Below are positions 35,791 through 43,624 of a stretch of 64,000 nt of DNA, piece after piece (position 1 is the stretch's first letter; the number at the start of each line of letters is the position of its first letter). The translations under genes were made by a program, and so were the position numbers. The DNA comes from Prevotella sp. (GTDB lineage: Bacteria; Bacteroidota; Bacteroidia; Bacteroidales; Bacteroidaceae), in NCBI GenBank assembly GCA_017474845.1, contig JAFVGS010000033.1, positions 62,001 to 126,000 on the forward strand, read 5' to 3'. The notes beneath the pieces were generated by a model that did no database searches, was not told the DNA's origin, and worked only from the letters and a program-made list of their open reading frames with translations.

Positions 35791-37386
35791 TCAATTTATC
35801 GTGGAAGAGACTGCACCCTCTAACCTTTCTATCTTGCATTGATGCGTCTTCTGCTTCTTGTCGTAGTTGATGCCCACCAACAGCAGTTCGCCGGAATACC
35901 GGGCTATCCCTGATGGATACTGCTTCCGGCGTATCTGGTCGATGGCCGAGTCTGCATCCCGGTTGTATTTCAGTTCCACGATGATGGCCGGCGACTCGAC
36001 ATGCTTGCGGGGCATGAGTACGATGTCGGCGAAGCCCTTGCCTGACGGCAGTTCGCGGTGCATCACATAGTCGTTACGGGCATAGAAATAGGCGATGCTC
36101 AGCACGCAGGCCAGCGAGTTCTCGTTGTTGTACGAGAGGATGCTGGTGTTCTCGTCGTGGGCGGCATCCACCCCACGGGCCACCGCCTCCTCGTCGCCGT
36201 CGAGCGTCGCCTGAAGCAACTGCTCCGATGCCCTCAAGGCATCGACGACAGGCTTCCAATTGTTGTCCTCAACGGCATTGACCATCTCACCAGCCACCTC
36301 CTTGTTGGGGATGTAGCACTCGTCCTTGCGCCAGTCATAGCCGAGGTAGCCTAAGTGGATGAGCACCGTGAGCACATCGTCCTTGCTGTGGATGATGGAC
36401 ATGTCGTTTCGGAACTTAGTGGGGTTCACCTTGCAGCGTCCACCTGCCAGCATCAGGATGATATCGTCCTTCAGCCCCTCGAAGTTCATGTTAATATATT
36501 GAGCAACGGCATCGAAGGCTCCCGTAGAGGCCCAATAGCTACGGCAACGGCCACGGCTAACGGCCTGCATCACACTATTGGGGTTGAATATCGATGGCTC
36601 GTCGCCTATCTGATAACCGTCATACCATTTCTCCAGTTCTCCAAAGTCCGCAGCATGTTTTTCCGCCAGAGACAGAACCTCAGACTTAGTAAAGCCGAAG
36701 AACTGTGCAAGGGATCCGGGTTCCACCATCGAGTACTCCTGGAAGTTGTTCAGAGCCGACTCCGTCTTGTACTTCTTGATGGGCAGGATGCCCGTCATAT
36801 AGGCACCAGCGAAAACACGCATGGCATCCTGGCTTTTAAACATGCGTCGGAGCCAACCGACGTAGGCATCCATGGCCTTGGTACCTGCCTTGAACTCGCG
36901 GCAGATGGCATCCCACTCGTCGATGATGAAGACGAACTGATCGCCGGTGGCGATACTGACACGCAGCAAGTAGTCCATCAGGCAGTCGCCACTCTCGACA
37001 GGCACATCGGGGTAAGCCTTGCACACGTCTGCCAGAAGGGCCGCATCAATTGTCTCGACGACATCATCAGTCATATACTGGGAGACAAAGTTCGTCAGGT
37101 CGAGATAGATAGCGGGATACTTGTTCAGATGCTTCTCGAACGAAGGGTCGCGGGCGATCTGCAGGTCGGCGAACAGGCTGCGCGAGTCGCAGGACTGGTC
37201 GTAATAGGCATACAGCATCCTGGCCGCCATCGACTTGCCGAAGCGGCGGCAGCGGGTAACACAACTGAAGCAGCGTTCGGTGAAGAGCGTACTGTTCACC
37301 GCCGCTATCAGCCCGGACTTGTCAACGTACTCACTGTTCCTTGCACGTTGGAATCCTGCGTTACCTATATTGATATATGTACCCAT
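35791..37386 (-). CDS. AAA-ATPase / PD-(D/E)XK nuclease family protein, second subfamily
   Basis: The 531-residue product starts MGTYINIGNAGFQRARNSEY. It belongs to a different subfamily from the other three copies: the P-loop variant is CRRFGKSMAARML, Walker B is FVFIIDEWDAI and the motor ends with FAGAYMTGILPIKKYKTESA. The C-terminal nuclease domain shows GFADIVLMPRK and the strand AIIVELKYN (D ... E-x-K), then DQIRRKQY. It lies between two fimbrillins with 138 and 46 bp gaps. Family role unknown. Its presence at the same kind of position as unrelated-subfamily copies suggests that position, not lineage, has been selected or that these genes insert repeatedly. Confidence 0.84.
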   Translation of the reverse strand: MGTYINIGNAGFQRARNSEYVDKSGLIAAVNSTLFTERCFSCVTRCRRFGKSMAARMLYAYYDQSCDSRSLFADLQIARDPSFEKHLNKYPAIYLDLTNFVSQYMTDDVVETIDAALLADVCKAYPDVPVESGDCLMDYLLRVSIATGDQFVFIIDEWDAICREFKAGTKAMDAYVGWLRRMFKSQDAMRVFAGAYMTGILPIKKYKTESALNNFQEYSMVEPGSLAQFFGFTKSEVLSLAEKHAADFGELEKWYDGYQIGDEPSIFNPNSVMQAVSRGRCRSYWASTGAFDAVAQYINMNFEGLKDDIILMLAGGRCKVNPTKFRNDMSIIHSKDDVLTVLIHLGYLGYDWRKDECYIPNKEVAGEMVNAVEDNNWKPVVDALRASEQLLQATLDGDEEAVARGVDAAHDENTSILSYNNENSLACVLSIAYFYARNDYVMHRELPSGKGFADIVLMPRKHVESPAIIVELKYNRDADSAIDQIRRKQYPSGIARYSGELLLVGINYDKKQKTHQCKIERLEGAVSSTIN

Positions 37387-37395
37387 TACTAAGCC

Positions 37396-37420
37396 TTTAA
37401 TTCTCTAATTCTTCATCTTA
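37396..37420. repeat. Shared leader word TTAATTCTCTAATTCTT
   Basis: On the minus strand AAGATGAAGAATTAGAGAAT immediately precedes the nuclease gene at 37386. Nearly the same word occurs at 29644-29664, 31294-31314 and 33392-33415, each directly upstream of a start codon. Confidence 0.6.
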
Positions 37421-37435
37421 TCTCTTTATTCGTCT

Positions 37436-37467
37436 TGCGCTCCAGAGGCTCCGGCCTCGCATGCGCG
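37436..37467. repeat. TGCGC-[stem]-GCGCG element (family member 3)
   Basis: TGCGC (37436-37440) and GCGCG (37463-37467) enclose GAGGC-TCCG-GCCTC. A TACCTTATAATATA tract follows. It has the same outer words and position as the elements at 27271 and 33424. Confidence 0.6.
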
Positions 37468-37486
37468 TACCTTATAATATAGGGGC

Positions 37487-37511
37487 TCATCTGGGAGTCG
37501 AACCCAGATGA
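37487..37511 (-). other. tRNA T-arm-like hairpin 14 bp past a fimbrillin stop
   Basis: Minus strand: perfect 9-bp stem TCATCTGGG / CCCAGATGA around the loop TTCGACT, identical to the loop at 33772. The stem bases differ from that copy, but the loop and the distance to the fimbrillin stop (14 versus 13 bp) are kept. No intact tRNA is present. Confidence 0.6.
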
Positions 37512-37524
37512 ACCAATCGAGAGA

Positions 37525-39978
37525 TTATTGTACTTTGATGACCTTGACGTAGTAAACACCGTTGTTCTTCGTATACTTGTCGAAGTAGGTCTGACCAACA
37601 ACTTCAGCAGTCTCAGTGGCTTTATCATACTTGGTGGTATCGAGCTCATACCAACCTGTGGTCTGCTGCGGCAGGATTACACAGTAAGTGAAGACGTAGG
37701 GACTTTCGGTTGTACCTTCGCCAGTACGCTGGTAATATGCCACACCGTCAGCAGGGGTTGTGACAGTTGTTGGCTTCAGTGTATAATCTGTACCATTGAA
37801 GGTATAGAGGTCAGTTGCAGCTGCGAATTCAGCATAGTTTACATTATGTGCAGCCTTGTACTTCTTAATAGAACCATCCATATAAGAATAGTAATAAGTT
37901 GTACCAGTCACAGCATAGCCCTTTGCGATGGTAGTACCTTCAACATTCAGATAGAGGTTACCAACACCCTGGCCAATGAATGGATCCTGCATGGTGTATG
38001 TATAAGGTGCAGCATCGCCAGTGCGTAAGAAGTACTTCACGCCCTTCTGAGCATCCGCGGTGGTGGGAGCCTTGTAATCGTAACGATACTTAGTCTGACC
38101 ACTTTCGAAGTTATCCCAGTTGAGAGCCTGATACTTCACCTCGTCACTTCCGGTAGGCGCAGTTTTCGTATAAACGAATGCATAAGTGGTACTTGCTGTT
38201 GGAGCGAAACGGAGAGCCTTCTGCTCACCATTTGTAGCTGTAATAGTGATTGCATTACCATCAGCACCATATATTACGGTGTTGGTTAATTCGTGAGTTT
38301 CCGCTGTCAAAACCAGACCGCTGCGGCCCTTAATTGTACCAGTGACAGCATCGTCATCCCGCATCTGAAGAGCGTCAATAACCTCAGCCTCGGTCTTGCC
38401 TGCGGGAATGGTATAGAGGGCAGCCTTAATGTCATATTCGGCAGGGTCGCCACCTTTGTACTTTTTCAAAGGAACAATATCATCGCCTTCGTTAACCGTT
38501 ACGAAGATGTCCTGACCATTGACGGTGTATTCGTCAGCATTGACCACAGTAGATTTCTGCTGATAGGTGGTAATGCTGGGAGTAGCGACGAGGGTAATAG
38601 TCTCCTGAGTCTGATCGTTATCCTCTGCATTTACTACAACTGCGTCGAAGGTGATGGGATAGAGACCTGCGGGATCGCTGTTAACACTCGTGTCGTCTGG
38701 CTGTGTTGGGTCATAGACACCAGTGTGACCATTGGTCTTATCAGAAATCTTAAAGAGGTAGGTGTAAGCGAAGCCGGGCTTCCATTGTGTATAGATCAAA
38801 GGAACCTGTGCAGTTGCACCTTTTACATTGATGACCTCACCAGAACCGTCGGTAGACTCAAGGGTGTAGTCAACGCGAAGGTGGAGGGTCGTTCCTGTTT
38901 GGTTTGGCAGATATATTTCATAGTAGTTTTTTTCAGCATCACCTGCGAACGATGCAGTATTGGATGAACGGCCAAGGAATACGTTACCTTCGGTCTTCTC
39001 ACCCTCTTCTGCAATGGTGTAGTTCAAACCTCCCCAATCATCAACAATAGTTTTCTGATCGCCTGATCCTTCAAATGAAACATGAGCCTGGTTATTGTCT
39101 ACATTGTTAGGTTCGTCTACAGTTGGGAAGTAAACCTTATAGGTTCCTTTGGTAAAGATTTCGTTTGGCTGGGTGGTGAACAACCTGGCTTTTTCTTCAT
39201 CTGCATCGTTAGAAGCTGCAGCGCTGTAGAACTTCACTTTCTTAACAGAGTAGCCAGGAACAGTCTCGTAGAGACCGATACGTACCTTGGTACCCAACTG
39301 ACGGAAACTGAATTTAACAGCTTTTCCGTAAGGTGCATCTTCACCATTACCTGGGGCAGGTGAAGAGAGTTTATTCACTGTTACGAGGTCTGCGATGTAA
39401 CATTCGCTTAGATCAGCTGCTGAACCTGTGAAAGTGTAAGCTGCTGTAGTTGCACTGCTAGGTATGATTTTCGACACGAGAACCTTACCTGCAGTTGGTG
39501 TACCTTCGTAGATAGCTGTCTTCGAACCCGTTGACCATGCGATGAAGTCGTACTGATCAACAGAATAGTCCCAATACTTGATTTTCTGGGAGGTGATACC
39601 GTTGTCTGTAGCATGCTTGATAGGAGTGACGCCAACATATTCCCAGTTCGTGGTGTTGGACTCAGTAGTGTAGGCTGTGTTCTCACCCCACGTCACAAGG
39701 TAATTGTCAAAAACGATGCTACCAACTGTTTTGGTTTTAGCACCTTTGTAACCAGAAACAACAAATGCGTTTCCAAGTTTTTCAGCAGCATCGACTCCTT
39801 GTAAATCGGCACGGGTGATACCCTTCGAAGCAGATGAAAACACGATAGCTTCAGAAGTCTCAAGATCCGTTGGAGTAGGCTCTGGTGGAGAACTTGGAGA
39901 AACAACCTCATCACTTGTGCAGCTGGCTAATGCTACAAGAGCCATGGCTGCAAATAAAACTTTTTTCTTCATAATCAT
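37525..39978 (-). CDS. Long fimbrillin-family lipoprotein
   Basis: The 817-residue product begins MIMKKKVLFAAMALVALASC, then TSDEVV. A GITRADLQG segment gives the conserved arginine site. Landmarks: NWEYVGVTP, QKIKYWDYSVDQYDFIAWST, TAIYEGTPTAGKVLVSKI, FRQLGTKVRIGLYETVPGYS, VDYTLESTDGSGEVINVKGA, LYPITFDAVVVN. The C-terminal ~300 residues contain repeated short units (DAQKGVKYFLRTG, TPADGVAYYQRTG, VVGQTYFDKYTKN) and the chain ends VYYVKVIKVQ. It is the closest paralogue of the next gene upstream (40022), with long stretches of matching residues, and lies 43 bp from it. A probable duplicated pilin pair at the head of the island. Confidence 0.85.
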   Translation of the reverse strand: MIMKKKVLFAAMALVALASCTSDEVVSPSSPPEPTPTDLETSEAIVFSSASKGITRADLQGVDAAEKLGNAFVVSGYKGAKTKTVGSIVFDNYLVTWGENTAYTTESNTTNWEYVGVTPIKHATDNGITSQKIKYWDYSVDQYDFIAWSTGSKTAIYEGTPTAGKVLVSKIIPSSATTAAYTFTGSAADLSECYIADLVTVNKLSSPAPGNGEDAPYGKAVKFSFRQLGTKVRIGLYETVPGYSVKKVKFYSAAASNDADEEKARLFTTQPNEIFTKGTYKVYFPTVDEPNNVDNNQAHVSFEGSGDQKTIVDDWGGLNYTIAEEGEKTEGNVFLGRSSNTASFAGDAEKNYYEIYLPNQTGTTLHLRVDYTLESTDGSGEVINVKGATAQVPLIYTQWKPGFAYTYLFKISDKTNGHTGVYDPTQPDDTSVNSDPAGLYPITFDAVVVNAEDNDQTQETITLVATPSITTYQQKSTVVNADEYTVNGQDIFVTVNEGDDIVPLKKYKGGDPAEYDIKAALYTIPAGKTEAEVIDALQMRDDDAVTGTIKGRSGLVLTAETHELTNTVIYGADGNAITITATNGEQKALRFAPTASTTYAFVYTKTAPTGSDEVKYQALNWDNFESGQTKYRYDYKAPTTADAQKGVKYFLRTGDAAPYTYTMQDPFIGQGVGNLYLNVEGTTIAKGYAVTGTTYYYSYMDGSIKKYKAAHNVNYAEFAAATDLYTFNGTDYTLKPTTVTTPADGVAYYQRTGEGTTESPYVFTYCVILPQQTTGWYELDTTKYDKATETAEVVGQTYFDKYTKNNGVYYVKVIKVQ

Positions 39979-40021
39979 AACCTTTAAACCATTAATACTT
40001 TATTTCTTTTTACTAAATTAT

Positions 40022-42424
40022 CTATTGTACTGTGATGACCTTCGTATAGTAAACGCCGTCGTTCTTGAGATAACGGTCGAAGTAGGTCTGGCCTTTCAGA
40101 GCCTGGTCGGTGGAAGAACATGGCTCCTTGGTGTCAGCCAGGATCTTCAGATTGGCGTATGTCTGCTCCGGCAGGATGACACAGTAGGTATAGCTGCCGT
40201 CAGCATCGTTCTTCTGGTAATAGGCCGTACCGTCCTGAGGCTTCGTATCGGTCTTCAGCGTATAGGTCGTACCACTCAGCGTGTAGATGTCGGTGGCCCC
40301 GGCGAAGTTGGCATACGGGATGTTGGCCGCCTTCTTGTAGGTCTGACCGTGGTCGAGCGTGTAATAGTAGTCGGTACCCGTCACGGCATAGCCGGAGGCA
40401 ATGGTAAAGACGTGCGGCGAGGCTGCCGTGCCGTCTCCACTGCGGGTATAGAGGTTGTTCACCGTCTGACCCAGGAACATGTCCTTCGGACCAGTGTTCT
40501 TATCAAAATAGGCCACGCCCTTCTGGGCATCACCGGCAGGAGCAGCCGTATAGGCATAGCGCCATAATCCCGTCAGGGGCTTGGTGCCCAATGGGATGTC
40601 CACGGGTTCAAATTTCCAGCTGCCTTCATTCGAGGGATCCTTCTTCGTATAGACAAAGGCGTAGATGCCGGGAGAGGGGGTGAACTTGGCGGCCTTGTCA
40701 GTACCGACAGAGATGGGATCGTTGTTGACACCATACCGCACCTCGTTCGTCAGCGTCAGCGATTCCGGCGCCAGGACAATGCCGTTCCGGCCCTGGATAG
40801 TTCCAGAGGTGGCAGGGTTGTCCTCACGGATCTGCAGGGCGTCGACCACCTCTGCCTCCGTATAGTCTCTGATAGCGGGCATCGAATAGAGGGCTACCTT
40901 GCCGGTCAGCTTCTGCAGAGCTGCTCTGGCGAGGTCAGGCGTGGTGGCTTTAGTACCGTCATTCACGGTCACGTAGATGTCACCCGTCGAGGCCAGGTAA
41001 TTGTCGGTGTCCACAACCTTCGAGCCATTCTGGTAGGTCGTGATGGAGGGTGTCGAGACCAGCGTGATATGCTCATGTGTGGCATCCTCCACATCGTTGA
41101 CAACCACCGCGTCGAACGTGATGGGATAGAGGCCTGCGGGATCGCTGTTGATCGTGATGTCATCAGGATTCGTGGGGTCATAGACACCCGTGTGGCCGTT
41201 GGTCTTGTCGCTGATCTTAAATAAATAGGTATAGGCGTAGCCGGACTTCCACTGGGTATAGATGCTCGGCACCTGGGCAGTGGCACCTCTCACCAGGATG
41301 GTCTCACCGAGACCGTCGACACTCTCCAAGGTGTAGTCCACACGGAGGTTCAGGCTCGTACCGCTCTCGTTGGGCAGATACTGCGTATAGTAGTTGCCCT
41401 CCGCCTCACCGGCCATCGAGGCTGTCGCCGCCGAACGGCCGAGGAACACGGCTCCGCGGGTCAGCTCTCCGTCCTCGGCAATGGTATAGTTCAGCTTGTC
41501 GAAGTCCACAATCTTGGAGTTGCCGGTAGTGCCCTCGAACTTGACGTGCGCCACGTTGTTGTCAGTACTGGTCTGAGTATCCACCGTGGGATAATAGACA
41601 GTGTAGGTACCGGATGTATAGATCTGGTTGGCCGTCGTCGAGAAGAGCCTGGGCACGGTGGGGTCTGCCGGCAGATCCTTATTGGGGGCATCGTAGAACT
41701 TCACATCCTTCACGGAGTAGCCGGGAACGGTCTCGTAGATACCGACACGCACCTTCGAGCCGAGGTGGCGGAACCGGATGGTGACGGGCGAACCGTAGTT
41801 GGCCTTCTTCACCGTCACGAGGTCTGCCACATAACAGCCCTCCAGGTCTGCCGCACGGCCCTTGAAGGCATAGGCCGTCCCATCGGCACCGGTAGCCGTT
41901 CTCGGGGTGATCTTAGAGACATACACCTGACCGGCAGTGGGCGTACCCTCATAGATGGCCGTCTTCTTACCCACAGACCAGGCAATGAAGTCATACTGTG
42001 GCTTCGTATAGTCCCAGAACTTGATGGACTGCTGGGTGACGCCATTGTCGACGGCATGCTTGATCAGCGGCTGACCAACATATTCCCAGTTGTTGGTGTT
42101 GGACTCGGTGGTGTTGGCCGTATTAGGATAATAGTTCACCACACAGTTGTCAAAGACCATACTACCCACTGAGGAAGTCAAGTTGCCCTTGTAGCCACTG
42201 ACCACGAACGTGCTGCCCAACAGGCTGGCAGCGTCGGCATCGGTGTGGTCTGCGCGGGTGACATTGCTGGAAGAGGAGCTGAACAGGATGGGGACCTCCC
42301 CGGGCTCCGACTCAACAGAAGGCGGCATCACCACGGGGGGAGCATCAGCGAGGTTATCGCTGCAGGCTGCAAGCGCCATGAGGGCGCCGAATGCGAGGAA
42401 AAGATTCTTTAGCTTCATAAACAT
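40022..42424 (-). CDS. Long fimbrillin-family lipoprotein, first in the pilus operon
   Basis: The 800-residue product starts MFMKLKNLFLAFGALMALAAC, then SDNLADAP. The arginine site is NVTRADHTD. Landmarks: NWEYVGQPL, QSIKFWDYTKPQYDFIAWSV, TAIYEGTPTAGQVYVSKI, FRHLGSKVRVGIYETVPGYS, VDYTLESVDGLGETILVRGA and LYPITFDAVVVND. The extension carries DAQKGVAYFDKN, PQDGTAYYQKND and LKGQTYFDRYLKN and ends VYYTKVITVQ. It starts 18 bp after the DUF5119 gene, which argues for one transcript with the two accessory genes upstream. GC content is visibly higher than in the fimbrillins at 27375 and 33813. By family analogy it is a pilin processed at the arginine after export. Confidence 0.86.
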   Translation of the reverse strand: MFMKLKNLFLAFGALMALAACSDNLADAPPVVMPPSVESEPGEVPILFSSSSSNVTRADHTDADAASLLGSTFVVSGYKGNLTSSVGSMVFDNCVVNYYPNTANTTESNTNNWEYVGQPLIKHAVDNGVTQQSIKFWDYTKPQYDFIAWSVGKKTAIYEGTPTAGQVYVSKITPRTATGADGTAYAFKGRAADLEGCYVADLVTVKKANYGSPVTIRFRHLGSKVRVGIYETVPGYSVKDVKFYDAPNKDLPADPTVPRLFSTTANQIYTSGTYTVYYPTVDTQTSTDNNVAHVKFEGTTGNSKIVDFDKLNYTIAEDGELTRGAVFLGRSAATASMAGEAEGNYYTQYLPNESGTSLNLRVDYTLESVDGLGETILVRGATAQVPSIYTQWKSGYAYTYLFKISDKTNGHTGVYDPTNPDDITINSDPAGLYPITFDAVVVNDVEDATHEHITLVSTPSITTYQNGSKVVDTDNYLASTGDIYVTVNDGTKATTPDLARAALQKLTGKVALYSMPAIRDYTEAEVVDALQIREDNPATSGTIQGRNGIVLAPESLTLTNEVRYGVNNDPISVGTDKAAKFTPSPGIYAFVYTKKDPSNEGSWKFEPVDIPLGTKPLTGLWRYAYTAAPAGDAQKGVAYFDKNTGPKDMFLGQTVNNLYTRSGDGTAASPHVFTIASGYAVTGTDYYYTLDHGQTYKKAANIPYANFAGATDIYTLSGTTYTLKTDTKPQDGTAYYQKNDADGSYTYCVILPEQTYANLKILADTKEPCSSTDQALKGQTYFDRYLKNDGVYYTKVITVQ

Positions 42425-42442
42425 CTTGATTAAGTTTTGTAA

Positions 42443-43624
42443 TTACATTTCAAATTCATGGGTTTCTTCTTCGAAATCCTTCACGACAGCATCAAAGGCC
42501 GAGCCTCCCTTACGGGTAGGCATAGGCACAGTATCCATATCAAGCTCGACGGTGATGACACCGCCTCTCCAGCGGCGGCGCACCTGTTCTGTCACGTCGA
42601 ACACAAAAGTAGAGTCCATACCGTTGTTGAACAGCACGGTCACATCCATGTAATGGGGAACCTCGTCAAGCACTTCCTTGCGCTTCTTGATGCGGTTCAT
42701 GTTCTGACCGACGATGCCGAAGGTCAGCATCCGTCCCCCGATGATATCCACCGGCTCCTCGCCCTTCATGCAGTTGGACTTGAAGCGGTTGTTGTAATAC
42801 ACCGTGACGACGTCCGGCCCGGCAATGCCGTTGTTGAGCACCGTGGTGCGGCCGAAACCGGAAAGGTTGCCCTGGCCGTCAGTACCGGTGATACGGTTGC
42901 GGTTGTGGTGAATGATCACCTGCGTCAAATAAATATAGGTGATGGGCTCAAGGGTCATATTGAGTCGCTTGATCCAAATATTGCGAACCGGATCATATTC
43001 GAATCCCTTGAGGTCACGGTCGATCTCAATGCCCTGCTCGTAGGCGGAGAACAGTTCCTCGGGCTGGTAGAAAGAGTGCGTATACGTCGGCGCATTGTAA
43101 CGGGTGTGGAACATGGACTGGTTGGTGTAGGCCGACACGGAGTCCAACGAGGTCTGCTCATCGAAGATCAGGCTCTGCACGCCGTCGGGGGTGTAGATGT
43201 CGTTCCAGGCCAGGATGTCCCAGAAGCCCCAGTTATAGCTGGCCCTGAAGACACGACCGGTCACCGTGTGGGCGAGCACACTGGTATGGCTGACGTATGG
43301 TTCCGAGCCGGTGTAGTAGCGGCGCAGCTGCAGCGTGGTCGGCTCGGTGTAGCCTATCTGGCCGAAGATACGCACGTCCTCGTCATCCCAGCCATAGTAC
43401 CACTCATCCTTCCAGGTCTTGTCCGTCTCGTATGTGGTCTCGAATTCGTAGTCCCAATAGGTATCCAAGTCAATCTCCACGACCGGCAGGTCGGTATCTA
43501 TCTCGCCGCTGTCGAAGAGATGGAGCTCCGGATCGCGGATGCAGCACACCAACAGCGAGAACACCGCAAGGACTATCGCCGTGCGGGTCACCGTCTGTAT
43601 GTCAAAAATGCTGCGTCGTCTCAT
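42443..43624 (-). CDS. DUF5119-like lipoprotein of the pilus locus
   Basis: The 393-residue product has a lipoprotein signal (IVLAVFSLLVCC, then IRDPELHLFDSGEI). I recognise it as DUF5119-like: an acidic, tyrosine-rich N-terminal part (TYWDYEFETTYETDKTWKDE), a long beta-rich body, and conserved-looking SGFGRTTVLNNGIAG and MLTFGIVGQN. Its ATG overlaps the stop of the upstream DUF3575 gene (ATGA), and its stop is 18 bp before a fimbrillin. DUF3575/DUF5119 pairs are known next to fimbrillin genes in Bacteroides and Prevotella. I infer a role in pilus anchoring or tip assembly; the family has no established biochemistry that I can name. Confidence 0.75.
   Translation of the reverse strand: MRRRSIFDIQTVTRTAIVLAVFSLLVCCIRDPELHLFDSGEIDTDLPVVEIDLDTYWDYEFETTYETDKTWKDEWYYGWDDEDVRIFGQIGYTEPTTLQLRRYYTGSEPYVSHTSVLAHTVTGRVFRASYNWGFWDILAWNDIYTPDGVQSLIFDEQTSLDSVSAYTNQSMFHTRYNAPTYTHSFYQPEELFSAYEQGIEIDRDLKGFEYDPVRNIWIKRLNMTLEPITYIYLTQVIIHHNRNRITGTDGQGNLSGFGRTTVLNNGIAGPDVVTVYYNNRFKSNCMKGEEPVDIIGGRMLTFGIVGQNMNRIKKRKEVLDEVPHYMDVTVLFNNGMDSTFVFDVTEQVRRRWRGGVITVELDMDTVPMPTRKGGSAFDAVVKDFEEETHEFEM

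Noticed and set aside
36355..37392. 345-codon plus-strand frame antisense to the nuclease at 35791
   Set aside because: The minus-strand frame has clear ATPase and nuclease motifs; the plus-strand product has none.
37487..37511. tRNA gene
   Set aside because: The T-arm and part of the 3' half look right, but no D-arm, anticodon stem or matching 5' acceptor strand can be folded; the adjoining bases are fimbrillin coding sequence.
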